A stretch of 52,936 nucleotides of DNA from Clostridia bacterium (GTDB taxonomy: Bacteria; Bacillota; Clostridia; Christensenellales; Aristaeellaceae). Shown here piece after piece: positions 1 to 7,242 of this stretch (position 1 is the stretch's first letter; every line of letters starts with the position of its first letter). Position numbers and translations under genes: made by a program. A model generated the notes under the pieces. The model did no database searches, was not told the DNA's origin, and saw nothing but the letters and a program-made list of their open reading frames with translations. The stretch spans positions 1-52,936 of the forward strand of contig JAFUBA010000214.1 in assembly GCA_017460395.1 (NCBI GenBank), written 5' to 3'.

Positions 1-377
1 TGCTCCTTGTATTGAGATCTGGGATCGTTGCTGGAAATTTGCCCCGTGCGGCCTTGGGTTGGATAATTGCATCTCCGGGAGAGTTTACCAGAAACTGCGA
101 AGGTTTCCAGCCGGGCTGGTGCGGCGTGAAAGAATACGAGGTACATCATGCTCAGTATATCAGCGTGCAAAGGCAGGAAAAAGGAAAATGGATCAGAAAA
201 CGTTCTGCAAAAGGATGCCGGATGGACGTGAAGTATACGACCACTGGTCCTATGACCGGCACTATGAAGGAAAAACGCCTTCTGAAGTATCGCTCAAGCC
301 ATCTGCAGAGGAGATTCAGGGCACTCACGGTGGCTGCCTCGTCAGGATCGCGTGGTGACGATATTCATGACCTTTTG
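1..377. other. Degenerate stretch without a convincing gene
   Basis: This stretch follows the stop of the AAA-ATPase remnant on the minus strand. Minus-strand reading shows only short interrupted frames that could be decayed C-terminal ATPase sequence. A 56-codon plus-strand frame (188-358) has a weak purine-rich stretch upstream of its ATG, but its translation matches no family I know. I treat the stretch as gene debris at the window edge. Confidence 0.4.
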
Positions 378-635
378 CTATCCTGCAAAGGTGTCCGCTG
401 TGATACTGGCAAATGAGAGGAAGATGACAGGCCGCGAGCCCTGCTCCTGGTGCATGCTTTCATCGTTCCACACGTCAAGGCCCTCAAAGGGATCCGGACG
501 GTCTTTGAGTTTCGTGGAGAAAAAGACCTTCAGCGTCGACAGCATCAGCGTCTTGCCGAAGCGTCGGGGACGTGCAATCAGTGTTACCTTGTCTTCGCGC
601 TTCCACCACTCACGGATGAAGTCTGTCCTGTCTGC
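378..635 (-). pseudogene. Remnant of AAA-ATPase-like / PD-(D/E)XK family gene
   Basis: The minus strand encodes about 85 residues matching the N-terminal part of the AAA-ATPase_like (DUF1703-type) family: FIREWWKRED, then the Walker A stretch LIARPRRFGKTLMLST, then PVIFLSFASI. Intact members are roughly 500-600 residues with a C-terminal nuclease-like domain. Here the frame stops at 378 just after the FASI segment, and no start codon precedes it. Instead the upstream end runs into the neighbouring 151-codon frame in a different phase. The fragment therefore lacks both its true N-terminus and more than 80 percent of the protein. It is most likely the relic of a multicopy accessory gene family common in gut Clostridia. 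Confidence 0.7.
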
Positions 636-1039
636 GCACTGTCCGCGTGGGCCTTGGCTTCCTTATGCTTTCGGGCTGCCTTCTTTGCCAGGACGGGACT
701 GTCCGTCTTCACGAAGTGTGTCGCCCAGGCCAGTTCGACTGCCTGTGTTCCATGCCGGGTAAACCGGAGGTGAAATCCCTTGTGCTGGTAGCACGTGTAC
801 GATGCCTTCCAGCCGTTTTCTTCTCCAAAGCGGCGCATCTCGCGCAGGATGGCGGAGATGCCCGCCAGGCTTCCGTGGCACACATTTTCGAGAACCGGCA
901 CCCGTCCGGCACGCCATTCGTCAACCTTTCGCTGCTCGAGGACGCCGAGGTCTATGAAGACATCCACCGGAGATGCGAATCCGCGGCGCTCAATTTGGCG
1001 CAGCATCGCTGCGTGGACCTTTACTTCCCTGTCTTTCAT
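584..1039 (-). CDS. Conserved hypothetical protein, 151 aa
   Basis: A basic, soluble protein with no signal peptide or membrane segment. The core (VDVFIDLGVLEQRKVDEWRAG onward, then ILREMRRFGEENGW, ending in a Thr-His-Phe-Val segment) resembles short unnamed Clostridia proteins that I cannot link to a characterised domain. The ATG at 1039 has only a weak GGTGAT ribosome site. The last 15-20 residues (Ser/Thr/Gly-rich) overlap the AAA-ATPase remnant in another frame, so the original C-terminus was probably replaced when that gene decayed into this one. Function unknown; existence as a gene is likely from the codon pattern of the first 130 residues. Confidence 0.55.
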   Translation of the reverse strand: MKDREVKVHAAMLRQIERRGFASPVDVFIDLGVLEQRKVDEWRAGRVPVLENVCHGSLAGISAILREMRRFGEENGWKASYTCYQHKGFHLRFTRHGTQAVELAWATHFVKTDSPVLAKKAARKHKEAKAHADSAQTGQTSSVSGGSAKTR

Positions 1040-1148
1040 CGTATCACCGCTTGATCAGGTTCTGTCTGCAGGAACACTTTACCACGCTGTTTTCTCCGGT
1101 CAAGGCACTGTGGTCCCGTGTCCGGATTGTTCTTTGCATGTTTTCATC

Positions 1149-1177
1149 TTGACAGCCATCCTGCGCCGGAATATAGT
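1149..1177 (+). promoter_or_regulatory. Promoter of the ammonium transporter gene
   Basis: TTGACA at 1149-1154, a 17-base spacer and TATAGT at 1172-1177 give a near-consensus housekeeping promoter. Transcription would start near 1184, about 100 bases before the amt start codon, leaving room for the leader hairpin at 1191-1230. Confidence 0.75.
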
Positions 1178-1190
1178 TCCCCTCGTCACA

Positions 1191-1230
1191 AGCGCAAGGG
1201 AGTGCTTCCAGGCACGCCCCTGCGCTTTTT
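1191..1230 (+). terminator. Leader terminator (possible attenuator) before amt
   Basis: AGCGCA (1191-1196) pairs with TGCGCT (1221-1226), with further inner pairing between the GGG/AGTGC and GCAC/GCCCC segments, followed directly by a run of five T. It lies between a strong promoter and the amt start, so it would stop transcription before the gene unless read through or antiterminated. No tRNA-responsive or known riboswitch core is visible in the short leader. Confidence 0.55.
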
Positions 1231-1284
1231 GTCGTTTCAAGAAGCTATGGGGCGGCAAAGATCAAAAAACGGAAGGTGAATGGA

Positions 1285-2997
1285 ATGAAGTATTCTGCGG
1301 TCAACACAATCTGGGTCCTGCTGGGCGCGGCCCTGGTATTCTTCATGCAGGCAGGCTTTGCCATGTGCGAGGCGGGCTTTACGAGGGCAAAGAACACGGG
1401 CAACATCCTCATGAAGAACCTCATGGATTTCTGTATCGGGACGCCACTGTACTGGCTGTTCGGGTACGGTATCATGTTCGGTGCGGGTACGGCACTTTTC
1501 GGATGGATCGATCCCCTCATCATGAAGGACTACAGCCACATCCTGCCCGACGGTGTGCCGCTCTGGGCGTACGCCATCTTCCAGACGGTCTTCTGTGCGA
1601 CCTCTGCCACCATCGTGTCCGGCGCCATGGCGGAGCGCACAAAGTTCTCGGCCTACTGCCTGTACTCGGCGGCGATCTCACTCTTCATCTATCCCGTGAG
1701 CGGGCACTGGATCTGGGGCGGCGGCTGGCTTCAGGAGATGGGCTTTCACGATTTTGCAGGCTCCACGGCTGTGCATATGGTGGGCGGTGTCTGCGCCTTC
1801 ATCGGTGCCAGGATGCTGGGCCCGCGCATCGGAAAGTACGGGAAGGACGGAACACCGAAGGCTGTCCTGGGTCACAACCTGTCCATCGCGGCCCTCGGCG
1901 TCTTCATCCTGTGGTTCTGCTGGTTCGGCTTCAACGGTGCGTCCACGGTCGGGATGGCAACGGATGACCTGATCGGCTCCGCCTCCCTGGTCTTCTTCAA
2001 CACGAACCTGGCGGCCGCCATCGCGACGCTGGTCACCATGATCTTCACCTGGCTCAGGTACGGAAAGCCGGACGTATCCATGACATTCAACGCAGCCCTG
2101 GCGGGCCTGGTTGGCATCACGGCGGGCTGCGATGCCGTGAGCCCCGTGGGCGCGGCCGTCATCGGGGCCGTGTGCGGCCTTATGGTCGTGCTGGCCGTGG
2201 GCTTCTTTGACCGGGTCCTCAAGATCGACGATCCCGTGGGTGCCATCTCGGTGCACGGTGTCTGCGGTGCCATGGGCACCATCCTGACGGGCCTGTTTGC
2301 CACCGGCGGTACCACCATGAAGGGGCTTTTCTACGGCGGCGGGCTCACCTTCCTGGGGATCCAGTGCCTGGGCGTTGTCTCCACCATCGCCTGGACGGCT
2401 GTCGTGATCACCCTGGTCTTCTGCGTCATCAAAAAGACGATCGGTCTCAGGGCAGATGCGGAGGATGAGATCATGGGCCTTGACCGCTCGGAGCACGGTC
2501 TTCCGACGGCCTACGCCGGCTTTGCCCTGATGCCAGATGGCGGCATGGATGAGGCCGTTTCCTCTGGCGCGCCTGCTGTGTCGGCCGCAGGCGAAATGGA
2601 GGTGACAAAGGCAGCTCCGGCGAAAGTGGCCGTGGATGGCAGGATATACACCCGGGTGCAGATCATCTGCAGGCCCTCCAGCCTCGAGGCACTCAAGACG
2701 GCGATGAACCGGATTGGGATTACCGGCATGACGGTGACCAATGTCATGGGCTATGGCACGCAGAAAGGGAAGCCCGAGTACTACCGCGGCACGCCCATCG
2801 AGGTGACGCTCCTGCCCAAGGTCCAGGTGGACATCGTGGTCAGCAGTGTGCCGGTGAGAAAGGTCATCGACACCGCCCGCAGCGTCCTGTACACCGGCCA
2901 CATCGGCGATGGCAAGATCTTCGTGTGTGATGTGGAGAACGTGGTGCGGGTGCGCACCGGCGAGGAAGGCTTTGATGCACTCCAGACGGCAGAATAA
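1285..2997 (+). CDS. Ammonium transporter with C-terminal PII signalling domain
   Basis: Amt/MEP/Rh channel that conducts ammonium across the membrane, fused to a PII (GlnK/GlnB) regulator. Residues 1 to about 415 carry the Amt fold, with the twin pore histidines in STAVHMVGG (near 164) and SVHGVCGAMG. A linker of about 35 residues leads to a full PII domain at about 453-570. This keeps the T-loop GTQKG...YYRG segment (second Tyr at the Tyr51 position), LLPKVQVDIVV and the nucleotide-binding GHIGDGKIFV. In most bacteria amtB and glnK are separate adjacent genes, and GlnK plugs the channel when nitrogen is plentiful. The fusion suggests built-in gating by ATP/ADP and 2-oxoglutarate. I chose the ATG at 1285, eight bases after GGAAGG; an in-frame GTG at 1276 lies inside that ribosome site. 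Confidence 0.93.
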   Translation: MKYSAVNTIWVLLGAALVFFMQAGFAMCEAGFTRAKNTGNILMKNLMDFCIGTPLYWLFGYGIMFGAGTALFGWIDPLIMKDYSHILPDGVPLWAYAIFQTVFCATSATIVSGAMAERTKFSAYCLYSAAISLFIYPVSGHWIWGGGWLQEMGFHDFAGSTAVHMVGGVCAFIGARMLGPRIGKYGKDGTPKAVLGHNLSIAALGVFILWFCWFGFNGASTVGMATDDLIGSASLVFFNTNLAAAIATLVTMIFTWLRYGKPDVSMTFNAALAGLVGITAGCDAVSPVGAAVIGAVCGLMVVLAVGFFDRVLKIDDPVGAISVHGVCGAMGTILTGLFATGGTTMKGLFYGGGLTFLGIQCLGVVSTIAWTAVVITLVFCVIKKTIGLRADAEDEIMGLDRSEHGLPTAYAGFALMPDGGMDEAVSSGAPAVSAAGEMEVTKAAPAKVAVDGRIYTRVQIICRPSSLEALKTAMNRIGITGMTVTNVMGYGTQKGKPEYYRGTPIEVTLLPKVQVDIVVSSVPVRKVIDTARSVLYTGHIGDGKIFVCDVENVVRVRTGEEGFDALQTAE

Positions 2998-3038
2998 AAA
3001 CTGAAGCATCCGGCCTGATTGGGCACAACAGACAAAGA

Positions 3039-3078
3039 ACGCTCAAACCCTTGTGACGCACAGGGTTTGAGCGTATTT
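3039..3078. terminator. Terminator between amt and the convergent cyclase gene
   Basis: A perfect 13-bp stem (3039-3051 with 3062-3074), a 10-base loop and ATTTTCT on the plus side. It lies 42 bases after the amt stop and 71 bases beyond the stop of the convergent minus-strand gene, so it can serve both. Confidence 0.85.
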
Positions 3079-3144
3079 TCTGCTCGGATGTCGAAACTTC
3101 TGAAAGGTGATGAAAAGGCATCTGAAGCGACTCGGCTGGGCAGG

Positions 3145-4269
3145 TCAGTCTGCTTCTGTGTGCACACCGTCCAGAGAGCTTTCGCAGTCGGCGACCATGT
3201 CCGGGGAGAAGAACATGGCCTTGTTGCCGCCGTCCCGCTTGGCGGTGTACATGGCAATATCGGCCGCGTGGTATAGGCTGTCGTAGCTGCGCTCCACCAT
3301 GTCGGTCATGACGATGCCGATGCTGGCGGAAATCTCGATGCTGGTGGAGCCGCTTATGACCCACCTTCGGATCACCTGCACGATCTGGGTTGCGCGCTGC
3401 ATGGCCCAGGCCTGCTCGTGCACGTTCTTGAGGTACAGCATGAACTCATCGCCGCCCAGGCGGCTGATCACGTCCGAGCTTCGGAAGAGCTTTTTCATGT
3501 CGGCGGCCACCTCCACCAGCACCTTGTCGCCCATCTGATGGCCCAGGAGATCGTTGACGCTCTTGAACTGGTCGAGGTCAAGGAGCATCAGGACGCCCTG
3601 GTCACCTGACTGCAGGGAGGATTCAATCTCCTGCTGGGCAGCAATGCGGGTGGTAAGGCCGGTCAGAAGGTCCGTTTCGGAGGCTTTCTTGGTTTCCTCC
3701 CGGCTCAGGATCATGGAGGCACGCGTGCGGTTGAGCATGTAGGTGGTGATCAGGCCGATCAGGAGGAACTGCGCAGCGAACAGGACCCTCGTTCCTCCGA
3801 TGGGGGCGGGAGATGAAATGATCCAGCTGATGCACAGACCGAGGAAGGACAGAAACTGCAGAAGTCCCACGCGCCAGGCGTAGTCGAACAGATAGCACCC
3901 AACCGCCGCCTGTGTGCCGAACCAGAAGGCATCCGTTTCCAGAATGAGGGATCCGTAGATGGAGAGCGAATAGGCACCGAGGGAGAGGAGATATCCGACG
4001 GTGAGCAATGCCAGCCTGGGGCTGTCCTTTCTGAAAGCGATGAGCATGCCGGCAATCCCGCAGACCAGATTATACAGGCAGACATACAGGCCTTCCATCG
4101 GCTGATGAGTCGCATATCCAAAGGCGATGGTCAGGAGACTGGCACCGACCATGATGCAGCTGAGCACCTGGATTGATTCGCGGTTGGATCGCGTCACGGC
4201 GTCCCGGTACTTGTCGAATATGTCGGTGTCAAAACCGTACTGGTTTACGACCGCCCTGAAATCTGCCAT
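3145..4269 (-). CDS. Membrane-bound diguanylate cyclase (GGDEF)
   Basis: Makes cyclic di-GMP from two GTP. The N-terminal half (about residues 35-180) holds five or six hydrophobic helices that could sense a membrane or envelope signal; no named sensor domain is recognised. The GGDEF domain covers about 197-350, with an intact GGDEF at 272-276, the metal-binding LLDLDQFKSVND segment, and an inhibitory RxxD site (RSSD, 263-266) five residues before it. It should therefore be active and product-inhibited. I start at the ATG at 4269; an in-frame ATG at 4281 directly abuts the AAAGGG ribosome site, which is too close. The likely promoter lies almost 400 bases upstream. Monocistronic, convergent with the ammonium transporter. 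Confidence 0.88.
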   Translation of the reverse strand: MADFRAVVNQYGFDTDIFDKYRDAVTRSNRESIQVLSCIMVGASLLTIAFGYATHQPMEGLYVCLYNLVCGIAGMLIAFRKDSPRLALLTVGYLLSLGAYSLSIYGSLILETDAFWFGTQAAVGCYLFDYAWRVGLLQFLSFLGLCISWIISSPAPIGGTRVLFAAQFLLIGLITTYMLNRTRASMILSREETKKASETDLLTGLTTRIAAQQEIESSLQSGDQGVLMLLDLDQFKSVNDLLGHQMGDKVLVEVAADMKKLFRSSDVISRLGGDEFMLYLKNVHEQAWAMQRATQIVQVIRRWVISGSTSIEISASIGIVMTDMVERSYDSLYHAADIAMYTAKRDGGNKAMFFSPDMVADCESSLDGVHTEAD

Positions 4270-4281
4270 CGGATAGGTCAT

Positions 4282-4660
4282 CCCTTTCTGAGGTCGAAGG
4301 GTTTCGGGTGAGTGTTCAGGTTTCAGATGGACCGGGGTGCCGGAGAATTCGAAGGCACACTTGCCCCGTGGATGATCCGGAATGCGCGAAAAAGGCGCAG
4401 GCCGCGAAGTTTCTGCCCAGGCTTTCCCTGGCTGAATCGTCTCGGCCGATTGGCGTGTCACCTTCCAGGTGTTTTTTTGTGGAATCGCACCAAGAGTATA
4501 CATGAACTGACAGAAAAAACATAGGGAAAAGACGGGATCAGTTTGGGGAATATCAGGTCTGGCAGAGTGCCTGTCATCTGAGCAGGGCTCCATCTTCCGG
4601 AAAAGTCTGTGGAGCGCAGTATTTCAGCAGGGATGTGAATAAATATTACATATATTTTAC
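4282..4660 (-). other. Long untranslated leader of the cyclase gene
   Basis: About 380 bases lie between the AT-rich promoter and the diguanylate cyclase start with no convincing gene on either strand. I looked for the conserved CGCAAAGC and tetraloop-receptor features of c-di-GMP class I riboswitches and did not find them. Local hairpins are possible (for example CACCT/AGGTG near 4460), but no known RNA family is recognised. Confidence 0.4.
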
Positions 4661-4668
4661 ATATTAAA

Positions 4669-4697
4669 TATATATAAAATAATTTAAAAAGTTACAA
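4669..4697 (-). promoter_or_regulatory. Probable promoter of the diguanylate cyclase gene
   Basis: On the minus strand TTGTAA (4697-4692), a 17-base spacer and TATATA (4674-4669) sit in a strikingly AT-rich stretch (about 4640-4720) within otherwise GC-rich DNA. Other TATA-like hexamers occur nearby, so the exact start is uncertain. Confidence 0.45.
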
Positions 4698-4759
4698 TAG
4701 AAAGTATAGTCTGATGATATGACTCTTTTATACGGTCAGGTGCTTTTCATGACGTGCAG

Positions 4760-4789
4760 AACAGCCGCCGGATTCCTCCAGCGGCTGTT
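4760..4789. terminator. Hairpin after the nitroreductase gene
   Basis: AACAGCCGC (4760-4768) pairs with GCGGCTGTT (4781-4789). On the minus strand it falls 18 bases after the nitroreductase stop, but no U-tract follows, so it may act mainly as a 3-prime end stabiliser. Confidence 0.5.
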
Positions 4790-4806
4790 TGTGGATGGTA
4801 TCTCTC

Positions 4807-5400
4807 TCAGGTGTCCTCGATCCAGGTGACCGGGTTCCCTGTCCGGGGAAGCTGTGTGCGGCTGGGTGCGCCGCCCTCTGCAAAGCCAAGGATCAGACCG
4901 CCGGTGACGGTTTCGTCCTTCGCGAGCCCCAGCGTCTCCAGGAAGGCGCGGACCGAGGGATCTTCGTCCAGCCAGTGCAGCTGGTTGATCCAGCAGGACC
5001 CCAGGTCCAGGGCATTGGCGGCAATCATCATGTTTTCAAGGGCGCAGGCGCTGTCGGCCATGGCGTTACCGTAGCCCTTCCGGTTGGCGGTCACGATGAG
5101 CACGGGGGCGCCGTAGTGGAAGACGTAGCCTCCCTTTTTGGCGGCGGAGATGGAGTGGCGCAGGGACACATACAGGTCCTCCGAGTCCTCCATGCCGGCA
5201 AAGGCGTCCTGGACGAGGGCGGCAAGCCGCTCAAGCACGTCCTTTCTGGTGATCACAAGCAGCCTCGTGGACTGGCTGTTGGAGCCGCTCGGGGCGGCGC
5301 GTCCGGCCTCGATGACCTTCTCGATCAGGTCCTTCGAGGGCAGCTCCGGCTTCATTCTTCTGGTGCTTCGTCTGGTGAAGATGGCTTCCAAGGCATCCAT
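4807..5400 (-). CDS. Nitroreductase family protein (FMN-dependent)
   Basis: A 197-residue flavoprotein of the nitroreductase fold, which transfers electrons from NAD(P)H to nitro compounds, quinones or flavins. Recognisable elements are the N-terminal FTRRSTRRM (the FMN-phosphate-contacting RRS motif), AGRAAPSGSNSQ and the later ALENMMIAANALDLGSCWI helix, ending in a GGLILGFAEGG loop. Length is typical for the short Clostridia subfamily, in which some members are reductases of unknown substrate. The ATG at 5400 is preceded by GAGGAG. It stands alone: the gene upstream is divergent, and a hairpin follows its stop. Confidence 0.9.
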   Translation of the reverse strand: MDALEAIFTRRSTRRMKPELPSKDLIEKVIEAGRAAPSGSNSQSTRLLVITRKDVLERLAALVQDAFAGMEDSEDLYVSLRHSISAAKKGGYVFHYGAPVLIVTANRKGYGNAMADSACALENMMIAANALDLGSCWINQLHWLDEDPSVRAFLETLGLAKDETVTGGLILGFAEGGAPSRTQLPRTGNPVTWIEDT

Positions 5401-5644
5401 ATCGGGTGATAACTCCTCTCGTGCGGTGCCCCGGCAATGGCCGGGACCGCCGGTCTCCAGGGAAAACCCGTCCTGGTCTGTGACAGCTTAGGGGGCCGCC
5501 CGCCCGGTGTTCATGTCTGGACAGCTGGCCGAAGTGATCATACCATGAAATGGAGTTTGATTGAACAGCAAAGAAAAGCTCCTGCCTCCTGCAAGTATGC
5601 GGGCTGCGATACCCGGTCCCGGGCCGCCAGAGTGTGCGCGCAGT
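5401..5644. other. Intergenic region between nitroreductase and aminopeptidase genes
   Basis: A divergent intergenic stretch with no gene I can support. It holds a GC-rich hairpin near 5431-5448 (CCCCGGC/GCCGGGA type) in the nitroreductase leader. The promoter of the aminopeptidase gene lies at its far end. The nitroreductase promoter itself is not obvious. Confidence 0.4.
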
Positions 5645-5673
5645 TTGCATTTTGCTTTTCCTCGGTGTATAAC
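5645..5673 (+). promoter_or_regulatory. Promoter of the aminopeptidase gene
   Basis: TTGCAT (5645-5650), a 17-base spacer and TATAAC (5668-5673), about 70 bases before the start codon. Confidence 0.6.
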
Positions 5674-5743
5674 GGCATGGCGCTTCCTGCGAAAGATCAA
5701 TCGCAGGGAAACAAGATGCAGATGAAGAAAAGGGGATACCAAG

Positions 5744-6973
5744 ATGGCGATTTCCAGGAATCTTCTTGAAAAGTATGCGGAGCTCATTGTCCGGACCGGG
5801 GCCAACGTGCAGAAGGATCAGGTGGTACAGCTGACCATTGCCGTGGAGCTGCATGAGTTTGCCGCCATGGTGATGGAAGCCTGCTACAGAGCGGGCGCGA
5901 AAAAGGTCAACATAAACTGGACGTATGACCAGCAGGACAGGCTGAACTATCTGTATGCGGACAGGGAAACGCTGGCGACAGTGCTGCCCTGGGAGGAGGC
6001 AAAGATGAAGCAGATGGTGGAAGATCTGCCGTGCCGGATCTACATTGCCTCCGAGGATCCGGATGCCATGCAGGGCGTGGATCCGCAGAAGCTTTCCTCC
6101 GTCATGCAGTCCCGTGCCAGTGTGATGAAGCCCTACAGCAATGCCATTGACGGCAAGCATCAGTGGGTCATCGCCGCCTATCCCTCCGAAAAGTGGGCGA
6201 GGAAATGCTTCCCGGATGCAGAGGATGCTGTGGACAGGCTCTGGGAGGCCATTCTGAAAACGGTGCGTGTGGATGAAGAGAACGATCCGGTCGCAGCCTG
6301 GAAGGAACATACTTCATTCATTGAAAAAAAGGCAGCATGGCTCAACAGCCAGGCCTTCACTTCTCTGAAGTATCACAGCGCAAACGGCACGGACTTTACC
6401 GTGGACCTGATCCCGGGTGCCAGCTGGGAGGGCGCAGGCGCCATCAATGCGAAAAACGGAGTCTTCTACATTCCCAACATGCCCACGGAAGAAATCTTCA
6501 CGTCTCCCGTGGCGGGGAAGTGCGAGGGAACACTGGTGGCCGTCAAGCCTCTGTCCTGGAACAGTCAGCTCATTGAAGACTTTGCTATTACCTTCGAGCA
6601 CGGACGCGCCGTCTCCTGCAGGGCAGGCAAGGGACAGGAACTGCTGGAGGAGATGATTCACATGGACGAGGGTGCCGCCATGCTGGGTGAGGTTGCCCTG
6701 GTACCCAAGGAGAGCCCGGTGAACCAGTGCGGCTTCCTGTTCTACGAGACGCTCTTTGACGAAAATGCTTGCTGCCACTGTGCACTGGGCATGGGCTTCA
6801 AGGAAGTGCTGCCCGGCGGGGATGACATGACCGTGGAGGAAGCGCAGACAAAGGGCATCAACGATTCCATCATCCATGTTGACTTCATGGTTGGCGCAGA
6901 CGATCTGTCCATCGATGGTGTGCGGGCAGACGGCAGCACAGAGCCGATCTTCCGGAATGGGACCTGGGCTTAA
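5744..6973 (+). CDS. M29 family metallo-aminopeptidase (AmpS/PepS-like)
   Basis: A cytoplasmic aminopeptidase that removes N-terminal residues from peptides using two metal ions. The 409-residue length and overall pattern match the M29 family (AmpS, PepS, thermophilic aminopeptidase T). Likely metal and catalytic residues are all visible: Glu in NMPTEEIFTSP, Glu in LGEVALVP, His in CHCALGMGF, and the His-x-Asp pair in IIHVDFMVG. There is no signal peptide. The ATG at 5744 follows AAAAGGGG. The gene has its own promoter and a strong terminator 13 bases after its stop, so it is monocistronic and probably serves peptide turnover. Confidence 0.93.
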   Translation: MAISRNLLEKYAELIVRTGANVQKDQVVQLTIAVELHEFAAMVMEACYRAGAKKVNINWTYDQQDRLNYLYADRETLATVLPWEEAKMKQMVEDLPCRIYIASEDPDAMQGVDPQKLSSVMQSRASVMKPYSNAIDGKHQWVIAAYPSEKWARKCFPDAEDAVDRLWEAILKTVRVDEENDPVAAWKEHTSFIEKKAAWLNSQAFTSLKYHSANGTDFTVDLIPGASWEGAGAINAKNGVFYIPNMPTEEIFTSPVAGKCEGTLVAVKPLSWNSQLIEDFAITFEHGRAVSCRAGKGQELLEEMIHMDEGAAMLGEVALVPKESPVNQCGFLFYETLFDENACCHCALGMGFKEVLPGGDDMTVEEAQTKGINDSIIHVDFMVGADDLSIDGVRADGSTEPIFRNGTWA

Positions 6974-6985
6974 AGTATATGAAAG

Positions 6986-7018
6986 CAGCTGTTCCTCGCC
7001 TCGGGGAACAGCTGTTTT
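6986..7018 (+). terminator. Terminator of the aminopeptidase gene
   Basis: A 10-bp perfect stem (6986-6995 with 7005-7014), a 9-base loop and TTTT. Confidence 0.85.
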
Positions 7019-7242
7019 GGTGAAGGGAATGCGCATGCTGTGCCTGGAAAATGCAACACGGATGGAACCCATTGAGGGAGCTGATATGGGCGCTGAAGCT
7101 TTATCCGGCAAAGGTCCCGGGGCAGAGTGACGGATACGCAGTGTGCCCCTTCTCTCCGGGCCCATACCGTGCGTGCGAACGGCGCTCTGTCAAAACTGTC
7201 AGGAGATTTTTGGATTCCTGTGGGTGATAGGAATTGCGTGGT

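Noticed and set aside
188-358. 56-codon plus-strand ORF with a purine-rich stretch before ATG
   Set aside because: Weak ribosome site, no recognisable family and located in a decayed segment; too little support.
1191-1230. Glutamine riboswitch or ANTAR target before amt
   Set aside because: Leader too short for the paired hexaloop hairpins, and no glutamine aptamer consensus was seen; kept only as a terminator.
4282-4660. c-di-GMP riboswitch in the cyclase leader
   Set aside because: The conserved class I core (CGCAAAGC, receptor and tetraloop) is not present on the transcribed strand.
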